Below are positions 40,885-52,800 of a DNA stretch of 64,000 bases, one piece after another. Location of the stretch: the NCBI GenBank assembly GCA_023053545.1, contig JAKZAN010000005.1:3534001-3598000 (forward strand), read 5' to 3'. This DNA is from Lepidurus packardi. Its lineage: Eukaryota; Arthropoda; Branchiopoda; Notostraca; Triopsidae. Both the position numbers and the translations under genes were made by a program. Position 1 is the stretch's first letter, and every line of letters starts with the position of its first letter. The notes beneath the pieces were generated by a model. The model searched no databases. It was not told where the DNA came from and saw only the letters and a program-made list of their open reading frames with translations.

Positions 40885-42716
40885 AAAGTTTCTCCTTGGA
40901 AGAAATTTCCAACATAGTTAAAGAGCTTCGTCCTCATAAAGCTGCTGGCCCTGACCGTATACAACTCAAGGTCCTCAAAGCGATATCGGTAGTCATTGGT
41001 GAAATAATGGTCAACATAATAAACACTTCATTCTCGATGGGATTTTACCCGTCTATTTGGAAAATGACTAAAGTACTTCCGCTACCAAAGCCAGATAAAC
41101 ACGATTACTCAACGATAAAAAGTTTAAGACCAATTTCTCTCTTACCTGTGTTGAGGAAAGTAATGGAAAAAGCTCTTACGTCGCGTTGGCAAACTTTTCT
41201 CGAATAAAGCAAGGTTCTGACAGAAAATCAATGGGGCGTCCGTCCGCATAGATCCACGACCGACGCGCTCCTTAGCCTAGGCAATGAAGTTCTTTCGAGC
41301 TTTGACAAAAACAAAGTTCACACTGCATTGTTACTGGATATAAAGGGGGCGTTCGACAACGTATCATACAAGATACTCTCAGCGAACTACACCAACGGAA
41401 GATACCGCCTAAATTAACTAATTGGATAGATAGCTTTTTGAGCAACCGACACGCCTTCGTTGAAACGGGAACTGACAGAAGTGACACATTTAGCATATCT
41501 AAAGGAGTCCCACAAGGATCCCCATTATCACCATACTGTTCCTGGTCTACATTAACGGGGCTCTCCAGATCATTAAAAGAAAAATAACCTTGTCGGGTGC
41601 TTTTCCTGATGACTTATTTTTACACGTCTCAGGTCCCTCCAGTGAATGGAATACTCAGTTCTTGATAAATAACATCAGTTCCCTAGAGAAATGGGGCAAA
41701 AAGCTGCATCTCGACTTCTCGAAGGAGAGACGGAACTGATAAATTTTCAAGAAGACGCTCACAAGAAGACACCCCACTTCTTTGGGGAGAAAACACGATA
41801 TTTCCGAAACAAGCAGTGAGTAACCTGGGCGTTATATTTGACAGTCAACTGAAATGGACTAACCATGCACCTCCCTAACAAAATAAGTAAATCCAATCTT
41901 ACAACGTCTGGAAAAAATGACCAAGTCCTCAAGAGGCCATCACCTGTAAACAACTCCGAAATGTTGTTCAAGCCACTATACTCTAGAAGCTGAGGTATGG
42001 TTACGCCGCTTGGAACAACATCTTAAAGACTGTCTTACTACCATTGAATCAGTTATACCGAAGGGGACTCCTTACTATCATAGGAGCCCTATCAACCACG
42101 CCATCAGCAGTATTAGAAGTGGAAGCGGATTTTACTCCACTGGACCTTATCCTACAGAAATCAATGCAGAGGAATTTCTCAAGATGGAATTGGAGAAATT
42201 GGCCTACACAAGCAAAACACTCCAAGCATAACCGGTATATTTCCTGTTCGGAGAGGGCTAGACTCGTCACAGCTAATGCATGGAAAACACGACCGAAATC
42301 TGTAAAAGAAGCTCTGGAACAAATAGACGAAATGATAATGATCCAGTGAAAGAAACGATGGCAAAATGGTACAAATCTGTTGAAAAATCTCACTACAGAC
42401 CATTCTCGTGGTATTGCAACCCTTCCAATATCCAGATCTATCTTATGTAAGCTAATTCAGCTAAGTGTTATTTAAAGCGAATCGCGAAAACGGACTCTGA
42501 TATATGTGCTTGCCAAGACCGGATCAAACAAGATCTACCTCACCTATTGTTCCACTGCCGAAGACTAAACAAGGAGCGAGCCGAACTTTTACGTGAACTG
42601 AGTAAACTTAAAGTTCATTTTAGTGCAAATTCCATCCTGACTACCCATAAAGCTTTTCCCGCCCTTGTTACCTTTATGCAGAAAGCAATCGTGTTACGAA
42701 TGTAAACCTTTCACTA
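40885..42716 (+). mobile_element. R1-like LINE, right part (reverse transcriptase)
   Basis: Continuation of the LINE cut at 35168. RT blocks: EISNIVKELRPHKAAGPD, SLRPISLLPVLRKVMEKAL, NQWGVRPHRSTTDAL, LLLDIKGAFDNVSYKIL, the polymerase box as FPDDLFLHVSG, and a C-terminal cysteine motif CACQDRIKQDLPHLLFHC ending near 42704. LDIKGAFDN fits R1-type elements. Several stops and shifts (near 41206, 41416 and 41740) show it was dead, or has since died. Confidence 0.8.
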
Positions 42717-45668
42717 ATTTGCACTCGTAAGGGAAGTCTTGTTCAAATAATACTTTATTGAGCACTAATGGGCAACTATCGCGAAACTCAGTAGCAAACA
42801 AATAATCAAACAAACAACAAAGGAAACTAGAGTCCTTTAAATCTTTCTCGTGGCATTACTTCTGTCGAACTGACAAACTGTAAGGAAAAAACTGTACGAA
42901 AAAATCGATTCTTGTCGCTAATCAAAGCCCCGTTTCACAAACCCTTCTCCATTATTTTTATATCGCACCTGTCAACTTCAGTCCTTTCTAGGAGGTTCTA
43001 TACCCTGATCGTTTTTATTTGTTTTCCCCCAAACTAAACCATGTAACTAGTCAGTAATTATCCAAGCTAAGAATGGAACGCAAACCCACTCAATATGTGA
43101 TGGTGGTAAATGAAAATCCTGATTGTAAATATTGAAAGAAGGCATTAGGCGAAAGCCTACGCCTTACAATACTATGCAAAATTTTAAAAAAGAAAAGAAA
43201 AAAATACACGTACAAGAAACATAAGTAATCAACAATCACTTTACAAAAATCATAGTCATACAAGCGAATCATGTACCCATAAAATACTTATACATAGACT
43301 AGACAGTTCCTTAAGCTTTTAAAATACATAATAAGTTGTCACAAATTTTCTTCTTCACAATCCATCTGGCACAACAGCATTTTTGTGCATCCTAGTTGCC
43401 TGTAAGGGCAAATAACGAAACGAAAGGCGATGCGAAGAGACGAATCCACAGCATATGAACCACTGAGGCTTTTACTATATTTTGTTCTGGGATTTTACTG
43501 CAATTAAATTTTGCGAGCTTAACGGATCGACTAGCGGTTAGCGAGAATGGTAAACGAACAAAAAGTCATGCGCTACTCATAATACGGAGCTAAAAAACTT
43601 TGGGCTAAAGCTATCTGGTTGTAGTGCTGGTTCCCCGTTGTTGAGAGGTAGAAACCCATCTTTGGGCAGAGGTACCCTTGAGTAGTAACCATTAATTTCA
43701 ACATGTAGTACCCTTTTTAACAGTGTACCGTACCTCAGAATCAGGCGTAATGTTTGCGTTCTGCTTGTGCTGCCGTATCCAAAAAACTTGAGTAGGCTGA
43801 AAAGTTAATATCAACGTTAAGAGCACAGCTAAGAAGAAACCGTCCTGCTTAAAAATTAGATAACAAAAGGTTACAAAGCGGCAAAAATAAATAAATCAGC
43901 TCTTTTTAAACCAAACTGGCATACGAGGTGTAGAAAAACGAAGATTTCGAAAAGAAGACGACTATTGCGACTGTTGGTAGAAGCCACAGGGCATCAGATA
44001 TAGGTGGCGTGTATTGTAGTGTATTCCATATTTTTCTACAGGCGGAAAAATTGAAAAAACATGTTCAATTGTTGATAAAGGAAGCCAGATAGTAAAAGAC
44101 TAGTTTTGTGTAAACTAAATTTGTATGTATGATTGGAAAGTACTTGACAAATAAAATTGTATTTTCGTGCTTCTAAAAAATCTATACAATAAAAATCTAT
44201 ACAGTATATGCATTTCATCTTGTTGTAATGATGATTATTACGTAAAAAGTTGTATTTTGAGAAGAGCCCCTGTATCTAACACGATGAAATGCGAAGTACC
44301 CACCTTTTCTTTTTAAAAAAACTTTATAAAATACGGACCAAAACATTAGAAGTCAACCATACATCCTAATAAAAAGTAACAAAATACTCGGCTTCTAAAA
44401 TTACGACGAAATGGGTTGCAGCGAAGAAAACTGGTCCACTTAACCTACTTTATCCTATCCTAACTTTTTACTCTTAGGGGCAACTGGCTCGTTTCAATCT
44501 ATACCACAGCACAAAGGTTTACATAGTGTGGTGACGGATATCTTCCATGCTTCTCGGTCTCAAGAGGATGTGCGGGGGAGAAGGAACACAGGAGGGATGG
44601 ATTCACAGACTTGTCCTGTCCCCGCTAGGTAAGGCATTCCTAATCTACTAGAAAAAGGGTTCGAGAAGAGAACAAAACATATACAAAACCCGAGCTGCCG
44701 ACTTTTCTCTTGGGTACTCTAGGGAGTTTTGGACTGACCTAAGATCCTACCTGCATTGCACTTTGTAAACCGTCATGACCTTTTATGAACTGCACTGGGA
44801 GGTTTGCGAATTTTCCCTTTGATATTCTGGCGTTTTACCTAAATTTACTCTGGGTACCTATAAAGTTGGCTTAACGGATTCCTAAGTCGCTGTACTATAA
44901 TAACTCCTGATACGTTTGTACTCGTTCTAAGTCTAGATAAACCACTGTATAAATCTTCCTAGAGAGGCAAGACAATTGGTATTAAGTTACGGAAAAAAAC
45001 TGAAAATGCACGGTAATAGAAACTGTCTAAAAGAAAATCAAACTTGTGCTTCCACATACGCTTGCGCTGAGGACCAGGAATTTTCGCTCATGAAGTCTAT
45101 CTGTTCACTGTTCTCGTTTCCCTTGAAAAACGCATGTTGACCTACCAACCTTAACAGTCTCCCGCACTCCTTTCCTTAAAGCTATGTAACCCGGTTTTCT
45201 AATAATAGAGATCGCCAGTTTCTTGAAACTGTATACGTTATGTCTATCAAATCTAGGTATAACCTCAAATCCTAAAAAGAAACAGGAAATTTCAGACCTG
45301 AATCATTCGATTCGTCTGTCCCGGAACTTAAAAACAGGTTATCTCGACTTTTACGCAACGTGACCCCAGTTTCGGATAGCAAACAACTTTAACCAGTTTG
45401 TCCGTAGAGTGCAAAAGCTAAAGGAGGAAGCACTTTTGTTAGGGTTGGCTAATAAAAGGGACAAGAGCAAGAATCTTATCTTGCTTCCAATCACAGCCTT
45501 ATGAGAAAAAATGAGATGCCCTCCAGAAGGTTACTATTTAAAGTACGCATTCCTCCATCGACTGTGCTACCTGGCGTACCAGAACCGTGGAAGGCATTCG
45601 TTTTATCCTCTGTGGTAATAAGTGGCTAGCCAGCGATCCAAGATTTAGATAAATTATAAGTTCATAAG
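42717..45668. other. Intergenic region, nothing coding recognised
   Basis: About 2.95 kb of AT-rich sequence with only short frames. The first part may be the LINE's 3' UTR. A small hairpin occurs at 43139-43165. The last 150 bp should contain the promoter of the secreted-protein gene at 45669; a TATTTAAAG near 45535 is only a weak candidate. Confidence 0.4.
43139..43165 (+). other. Short hairpin with GAAA loop
   Basis: The arms AAGGCATTAGGC and GCCTACGCCTT pair except for one extra base, around a GAAA tetraloop. It is too short for a pre-miRNA. It may be chance. Confidence 0.4.
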
Positions 45669-46426
45669 ATGATGAAAATTATCTTACTAATGGTTGCTTT
45701 ACTAGCACTGTGTGTATGCTCAGCAAACGGTCTAGAAGCAATTCCGCGTCTGTTAGGTGGTCAAACTCGAACCTCCACTTTTGTAAAGCTCGCCACGACC
45801 GTACTTCCGTTGTCTGTTCCAGTGTAAGTTACGAGAGCCCATTTCGGATTTGTGATCAAAACCGAAGAAGAGTTTAACGTACTTTTTCCGCCTCCTATTT
45901 TATAGCACTTGTGCCGTTCACGTGGGCGTAGTTGGAAGCTGTCGTCGTCGCAGAGGTATTGAAGAGCAGCCAATAATTGTCCACGCCGACGAAGGCATCG
46001 ATATAAGCGAGCTATTGTCTCCTGCTAAACCCTCCCTGTAACGTACTCCTAAACATGTCAGTCTTCTTACTTTAATAATTCCGGGTCTTCAGGGTTGAGA
46101 CTACTCTGATGCCAGCGATCGTTACGAACGTTAGACCTAGCACTGAAGAAGATACCAGCGCTCAACTAAACGGCTCGCTGGAACCGTTAGACGCCGACAA
46201 TGATATAAACCGTCGTAAAGGAAGAGCTCCATTTGGGCTTACTGTATATTACAAAGTAACCCGAAATACTTCGTGAAAACTAATTATATATTATCTAAGT
46301 AATTACCTTACTTTACAGACTACTAGCACTATGTTGGTCACGGCGTTTTCAACCATCTTATCAGGCACGAAATCCTTCGTCGTGTCCATCTGTACACCAG
46401 CTGGATTCCCGTATCCCAAATGCTAA
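45669..46426 (+). CDS. Small secreted protein with CRRRRG motif (unknown function)
   Basis: Four exons with matching phases: 45669-45823, 45906-46037, 46093-46255, 46319-46426, giving 185 residues. A strong signal peptide (MMKIILLMVALLALCVCSA) is followed by a Thr/Ser-rich region, then CAVHVGVVGSCRRRRG and an acidic stretch. The end holds two cysteines in SICTPAGFPYPKC. I do not know a named family. The layout (signal peptide, C-x(n)-G-x-CRRRRG, final C..P.GF.YP.C) looks like a lineage-specific arthropod secreted protein, which is an impression rather than a database result. All exons are short. The gene is convergent with the nephrin-like gene 458 bp downstream. Confidence 0.75.
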
Positions 46427-46884
46427 GGTGGGAATAATTTAAGTGATTGTACGATTAAGCTATTTAAAAGACATTAATACAAAAGTGAGACAAAATGAGC
46501 TAACGTGTAGCATACGAGGACACCGTTTATATACAGACTGAAAGTGTATGTACAGGACCAGGGAAATGTGCTTGGCGAAAATGGGTAATGATGGATGATT
46601 TGTTGTCGTCAGAGTTATTTCTAAAACGTCCACTGATTGTCCTCACAAACCTTCCTTTTTTCGCCTCCGTCTCTTTTTCGTTTCGTTCGTTCTTGTTTCA
46701 CTCAAGGCACTTTATGTCACTCTTTGGCAATGTCTTGGATAATGAGATCCACCTACTCTTTTTTCATGACAATTTGGAAATACAAACTTAAACCATAATG
46801 CCACGCAAACAAATGTCATGCATTATCACGGGAATATGGTATAACTGGATTTCTAATAGGGGGGAAAATTACCGAAAAAAGTCA
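46427..46884. other. Space between two convergent genes
   Basis: 458 bp holding the 3' UTRs of the secreted-protein gene (+) and the nephrin-like gene (-). No coding exon was recognised. Confidence 0.5.
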
Positions 46885-49800
46885 TTAAACTAAATGTCCT
46901 TCATTCTCTAAATTGCGTATGGGAGGCAAAGAAGAGAATTCCCGGTTATGGTCACCATGATGATATGCCGGTTGCAAAGACATGGGCAATGGAAGGGGTA
47001 GTCGAGAACTACCCAAGTCTGAATGAACTGGGAAATTGGGGATATTTAGCGAAGCCATGGGAGTGTAAGGGGAGGTGTCATGAACATTGTTTAAGCGAGG
47101 CGTGTGGGGGAAAGATGACGGCGGATACGGCACGTAACGAGGCTGCGTTAGTGACGTATCAGTTGGTTGGGGATGGTAATAAGCGTCGGCAGAAGGAGCG
47201 AGAGCAGCACCGCGACTTGGAGGACGTCCAGCTTTGCTATAAGCATTTGAATCTAATAGAAAAGATAAATCAAGGGCTCTTCGGAACCACGACATTGCGA
47301 CTTTTGTTACCTCCAGCTTGGCTAAAATGATTATTTCTCCTTAATGAATCCATATAATTATCCTCCGGTCGCTCAAAGGCCACGTTCTTAGTTTGGCGAG
47401 GTAAAGTGCTACTCGCACGGTAACTGTAATTATTCTGGTCCTGATCGATCAAATAGGTGCTAACAGCCGGTTTCCCAGCATCTTCAGACTAAATAAAATA
47501 TAAGAAAAAACAAAAACCAGGTTTGTTAGCAAAAGTTTCAATCTAACCGTATCGAGATCAAGCACTTACGTGATATTCTTCGTTGTTGCTGTACGACTCG
47601 GATTTTTCCGACATGGAACTCAACGTCTCTCCATTTACCGTTTCATTATAACTGCTCGGAGCGTACATCTCAATCGTGGCTGACTTGCTACTGCCACCTT
47701 CACTCGAAGAAGCTGGGATGATAAAACACGTATAAATAACTATCCCATATTTCCTGGTTTAACTGGATTGCTTCAAGTCATAAAAATCTTTTACAAGTTC
47801 ACTTTACCTTCTGACAACCGCTTGCGTCTTCGGTGACATAAGGCTGCTCCCAAGGCTACATTACAGAGTAGTAATAAACAGCCAGCAATGGACAATCCCA
47901 AGAGCAAGGCAGACGGAGCGCTTTCTGTCGACGACTGGCTCTCCCACGGTGCTAAACATGCAACAATACAAAAGCGATGCAAATTTGGTCTCATAAAACA
48001 ACGAATAACAAGGTTCAAGGTACACTTAACAGAACATTAAAGCAAAAGAAGAAGAAAAAAGAACACAAAAAGAATCCCCTTGCACATGCACATGCTCGTA
48101 TCTCTTGTTGTTACCCCGGTTATTTGACCCAACAGACATCACTCCGGTAGCATGCGGGGATACATAAACCTTACCTCTTTATCAGCTCAGATCGTTTTTT
48201 GTCTTGACTTACGAAACTTGATACATATCAAAGCATCATAGCTATACCTTTAGTCATACGCTTCTGTTGCCTTCGCCTAACGAAGCAAGCAATGAGAGCT
48301 ACGTTCAATACCAGGAGAGCAGTCCCCACCATTGTAATAACTATAATAAGGACTTTGGGTAATTCTCCTGGTCTAATGTCCGCATCACGGGTTTTAGTGG
48401 CCGAAGGAGGGACTTCACCTACACCGAGTGACCAAAAACATTGTAATCCCACCACCCTTAAGAAGCTCATTTTGGGCGCAAGAAAAACGCAAGGGAAAAA
48501 CAGAGTAAGGAAAAAAAGTAGGGGAGGGGGTGGAAAAGTTTGAATGTCACTTACTCGAAGTGCGGGCTCTAACCACGTCAGTGGTGTAATTGCTGCTCCC
48601 CAACTCGTTCATAGCCATAACGGAAAACAAGTACTCGGTACCCACGCTGAGCCCCTCCAAAACGAATGACGTATCATTCGGGGGGAAGACATCAGAGTAT
48701 TTTAAGCTTTCCACACCCATCTATTTAAAAAATAAAATAAAGAATAAATAACGTCACAATCCGTTGTTTCCTATTATATATGAAAAACAAGAAAAATAAA
48801 AAGGGCCTTGCCATTCGCATACTTGTTTGTAACGGATTCTGAATGTCTGCATGTAGCCGCCATCAAAACCGGGTTCCCATTGCAGTAGAGCCGCCGAATG
48901 CGTTACATTGACCACTTTTAATGCGACGGGCGTATCTGGGCGACTCGTGCCTGTTAGCAGCACGCGACTTTTGTTAAACCCCATTTCATTACGAGCCACA
49001 CAGTCATAGAAGCCGTAATCTCGAGAGCGCAATCCAGAAACCGTCAAAGTCCCTTCCCAGTTGATATTGTCGCTTGATTGAGTACTGAAGGCATATTTGT
49101 CTGATGACACGATAGCTACGCCTTCTCGGCTCCATGTAAAAGTGATATTTGGAGCTCCGGAAGCCTTGCACACTAGATGAGCCATTTGGCCTTCACTGCC
49201 AGCTGCTTTTTGGAACGCTGGCGACAGATCCATAACTGGGCTATCTGCAGAACCCAAAAATCCCAAAATTTAAACATCGACCTTAAACCAAGAACCCGTT
49301 TTTCTGTTCAAAGAACTTACATTTGACGATTAACCACGTGGCCTGAACCGATTCGGTGCCAATGCTGTTGTTAGCGACACACTCAAAGGCGCCAATGTCT
49401 TCTCTTTTGACTTCTTTTACAGTCAAGTAGGCTTTGCTGTTCTCATAGCTGGACTCGGTACGTGCCGCCATGTCAAAGCCAGATCTCCGCCATGTCACGG
49501 TATTATTAGGTAAAGGATTGCCCTCTGCTTCGCATTCCAAAAACGCATCACCTCCTTCACCTACCATGACATGTGGTCGGAATTTCTTAATCGAGGCTGG
49601 ATCTAAAATACCAAACGAATAAAAACCAGATCAATGTTATTGATGACCTGCTCTTTCTTTAGGGGAGCTTTCTTGATCACGTTTCCTCTGTATTTTTTTT
49701 TCTTATTTTCTTGAATTTTCCCGTCCCTTTCTTAAAAAAGCGGGAAAAAAAGTCTAGAAGCGTCTTTAGACTTACATTGGACGTTGATCTTGACTATCGT

Positions 49801-52800
49801 TATAGTAGATCCTTCTGCATTGGTAGCATTGAGCTTTACTTCGCCAGCATCCTCTTTCTGGGGATTCCGCACGTGTAAAATGGCGCCTTCGGAGGCAAAA
49901 CGATCACTGCTGCCTCCTTCCATCAACGGTCGGATTGCTTGCCCGCTCTTGCTCCAGACATAGGAAACTTGAGAAGGATTGGCTTTGGCTGTCAAGTTAA
50001 TGCTGCCCATCTGCCCCTCGATGACATCCAAGGTAAATTCGCTGGCAGTGTACGTGGGCTTGTACAACACTTCCAAGGTTATCACATCATGAACCTGGTG
50101 GTAAAATGCAGAAAGGTTTCGGGTAATAAAAGCAGGCCCCTCACACAAAAGCATCGACCTTTTAACAAAGTCTACCCGATTCTATCTCTTACGTTTTGTC
50201 CTAAGACGTCATTGGTGGCTTGACATGTGTAAACAGCTTTGTCCAAATCGGGTGTTACTTCCACAATGAGGCTGGCTTTCGCTTGCATGCCTCCGAATTG
50301 CGCCGCGTGAGTAGAATTCGTGGTACTCGTAATAGGCAAGCCTTGACGCCACCAAGACAACCGAGAAGCAGGATTGCTCGAAGAAGATTCACAAGACAAG
50401 GCGGCTTGCACACCAGGACGCAATTTTTCCGGACGAACTTTAACCGTCACTCGAATGGGCGGGACTAAACCAAAAAATAAACAAATAAATAAAAAACGGG
50501 TTTTTAATAAATTAAGTCTTATTAAGATTCAGACAACTTTTTCAAAATGCTTAACTATTTGTTTGTCATAGAAAGTTCGGTAACTCACATTCGATCCGAA
50601 GCGTCGCGGTCTCAGAAAGGATACTTTCCAAAGCAGGATTGGATGCTTCACAGCGGATATCTTTGCCGTTGTCTTCCTTCTTGGCCAACATTTCCAACTT
50701 GGACGAAGCCACGTTCCCACTGATGCTGTACTCGCCTTTCAACTGCCGATACAAGGGTAATCAAAATTAACAAGGTTTTTCCATGTAAGACTTCTTCGCA
50801 TGATTTAATTTGAGTTCCAACTTTTTTTCTGTGTGTTCTTTATCGACCGTTGATATATACCTCTTTTTTCCCTTGGAACCACTTTAACGAAGCTAAGGGG
50901 TTGCCGCCCATGGCAATGCACGATAATCGAATCATAGCCCCTTCACGGACGCTTTCTTCCTTCAATCCGTAGATCATTGGCTTCTGTGGAGGATCTGAGA
51001 CGTAACCATAAGAAAAGGGGGAAAAAGAAAAGTTAGTTCCTTATAGATCCTTGCATAATTTCGACACTTGCTTACAAATGACACTGACAACTTTGGTATC
51101 CACGATCGTCTGTCCCAGTTCATGGACTACTGCGTAGCACGAGATAGTCATGTTGCGTTCCGAGGATTTAACGGGCACAGTCAGGTTGGAGGATGAAATC
51201 CAACCTCCTTCGGGAGCCTATAATTTAAAAGAAATAAAGTAGATTTTAAAAGAGAGACCAAAGAAAGCCTTCCTTTTTTTCCCCCGTTTAAAAATTTTTT
51301 TAAAGCTCTTTTCCGACTCGGATGTTTTCTCAATTTCAGATCACGTTTGCAGCCAAACCAATTAAGAACTATTTAGTGTCAAAGACGACGTGTAGTAAAT
51401 ACACAGTTGCAGTACTTTTCAGCCGTCTCGGCGAATGTCTTTGATCACATTAATGTCAAGAAATTTGCTTTTATATTATTCCATTTTCATTCGCTCCTGC
51501 CACGCTCAAGATATCCAATTGACTCGCATTCTTTCCTCAGAGAAAAGCTCTTCTTTTCTCTCCACCCAACCCCCCTTCCAGTTTATTGACAGTTTATCGG
51601 CCATCAGGCCGAGCAATCAACGTCACGGAAACAGGCATGTTATAGGGGGTCACTCAACATTTTTCTTAAAATGATTGGGACTCTCTTTTTTTCTTTTTTC
51701 ACCATTACTTTTAACCTTGCTGATACCGCATATTACTCAAGTTGGGAGGAAAATATGTTCGAAAAAGGAACGACAATAGAACTCAGGGTTCATATATAAG
51801 GGTACCATGTACTGAATGTAAAGCAAAAATTGTCTCTCTTTTTTCTTCCCATATACCTTCTATTGTGCGGCTGAAATCTATAGCGGAATGGAGGGAAGAG
51901 GGACCTTACCTGCGCGATTCTCGAGACATTCTCTCGTGCCGTACGCCCATCGACAATCCATGAAAGACGTGCTTCGGGGTTGCTAGCTCCAGACACGCAT
52001 TCGAGTAACAGCACGTCTCCTATCCTGGCTTCGTTGACTCCTTTAATTGTTACTGACTTGGGAGCAACTGCAACAAGTTACAAAGCAAATCAGAATTTTA
52101 TTGTTCTCTTTCTTCTTTTTCCCCCTCTTCTCCCTCTATTTTACTAGATCCTATATACTCACAATAAACGGTTAACGTGACTTCGGCTTTGAGAACCGAC
52201 AAGCTGGATGGATTGGATGCCTCACAGCGGAACTTGGCATGATTGTCAGCTGCGTCCGCAGTGAACACGTACGCGTTCCGGGATTCCCTTCCGGCCGTCG
52301 TGTACGACAAGTCCACTCGTTGGTCATTCTTGTACCACACTAACTGCGCTAATGGATAGCCACCACGGGAGATGCAAATCAGCGTGACCTCTTGTCCTAA
52401 GCGGACCGTCTCTCCCTCGGTATAACCCATGATTTCGGGCGGTCCGGGCGGATCTGCAAAATGGGCGTACGCATGGTTAATTTCTGACTAATACCGCTCG
52501 TGTCTTCTTTTTATTTTAATTTTTTTTTTAAAGTGAACTTTTACTTTAATAAGATAGTAACACAACGTCTCTTCAATGTTTCTTAGTATTTCTTTAGTTA
52601 AAAAAAAAAAAACAGTAAAAAGTAAAGTCACGTTCAAATTTTTAAATTCAACGACTAAAATGCTTGAAAACCTTATAGCTGATTAACCTTAAAACCCTGA
52701 TTCAGAACATTTTATACAAAATTACCGACAAGAATCCTCCATGTTTTAACTTACACTGGACACTAATGGTGATGAGAGCGCGTTTAGGCGTCACTAGGGC

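Noticed and set aside
43139-43165. Pre-miRNA or terminator
   Set aside because: The stem of about 11 bp is too short for a miRNA precursor, and a bacterial-type terminator makes no sense in a eukaryotic genome.
46965-47330. 121-residue plus-strand frame
   Set aside because: It is the antisense of the last exons of the nephrin-like gene, whose minus-strand frame is supported by splicing and family context.
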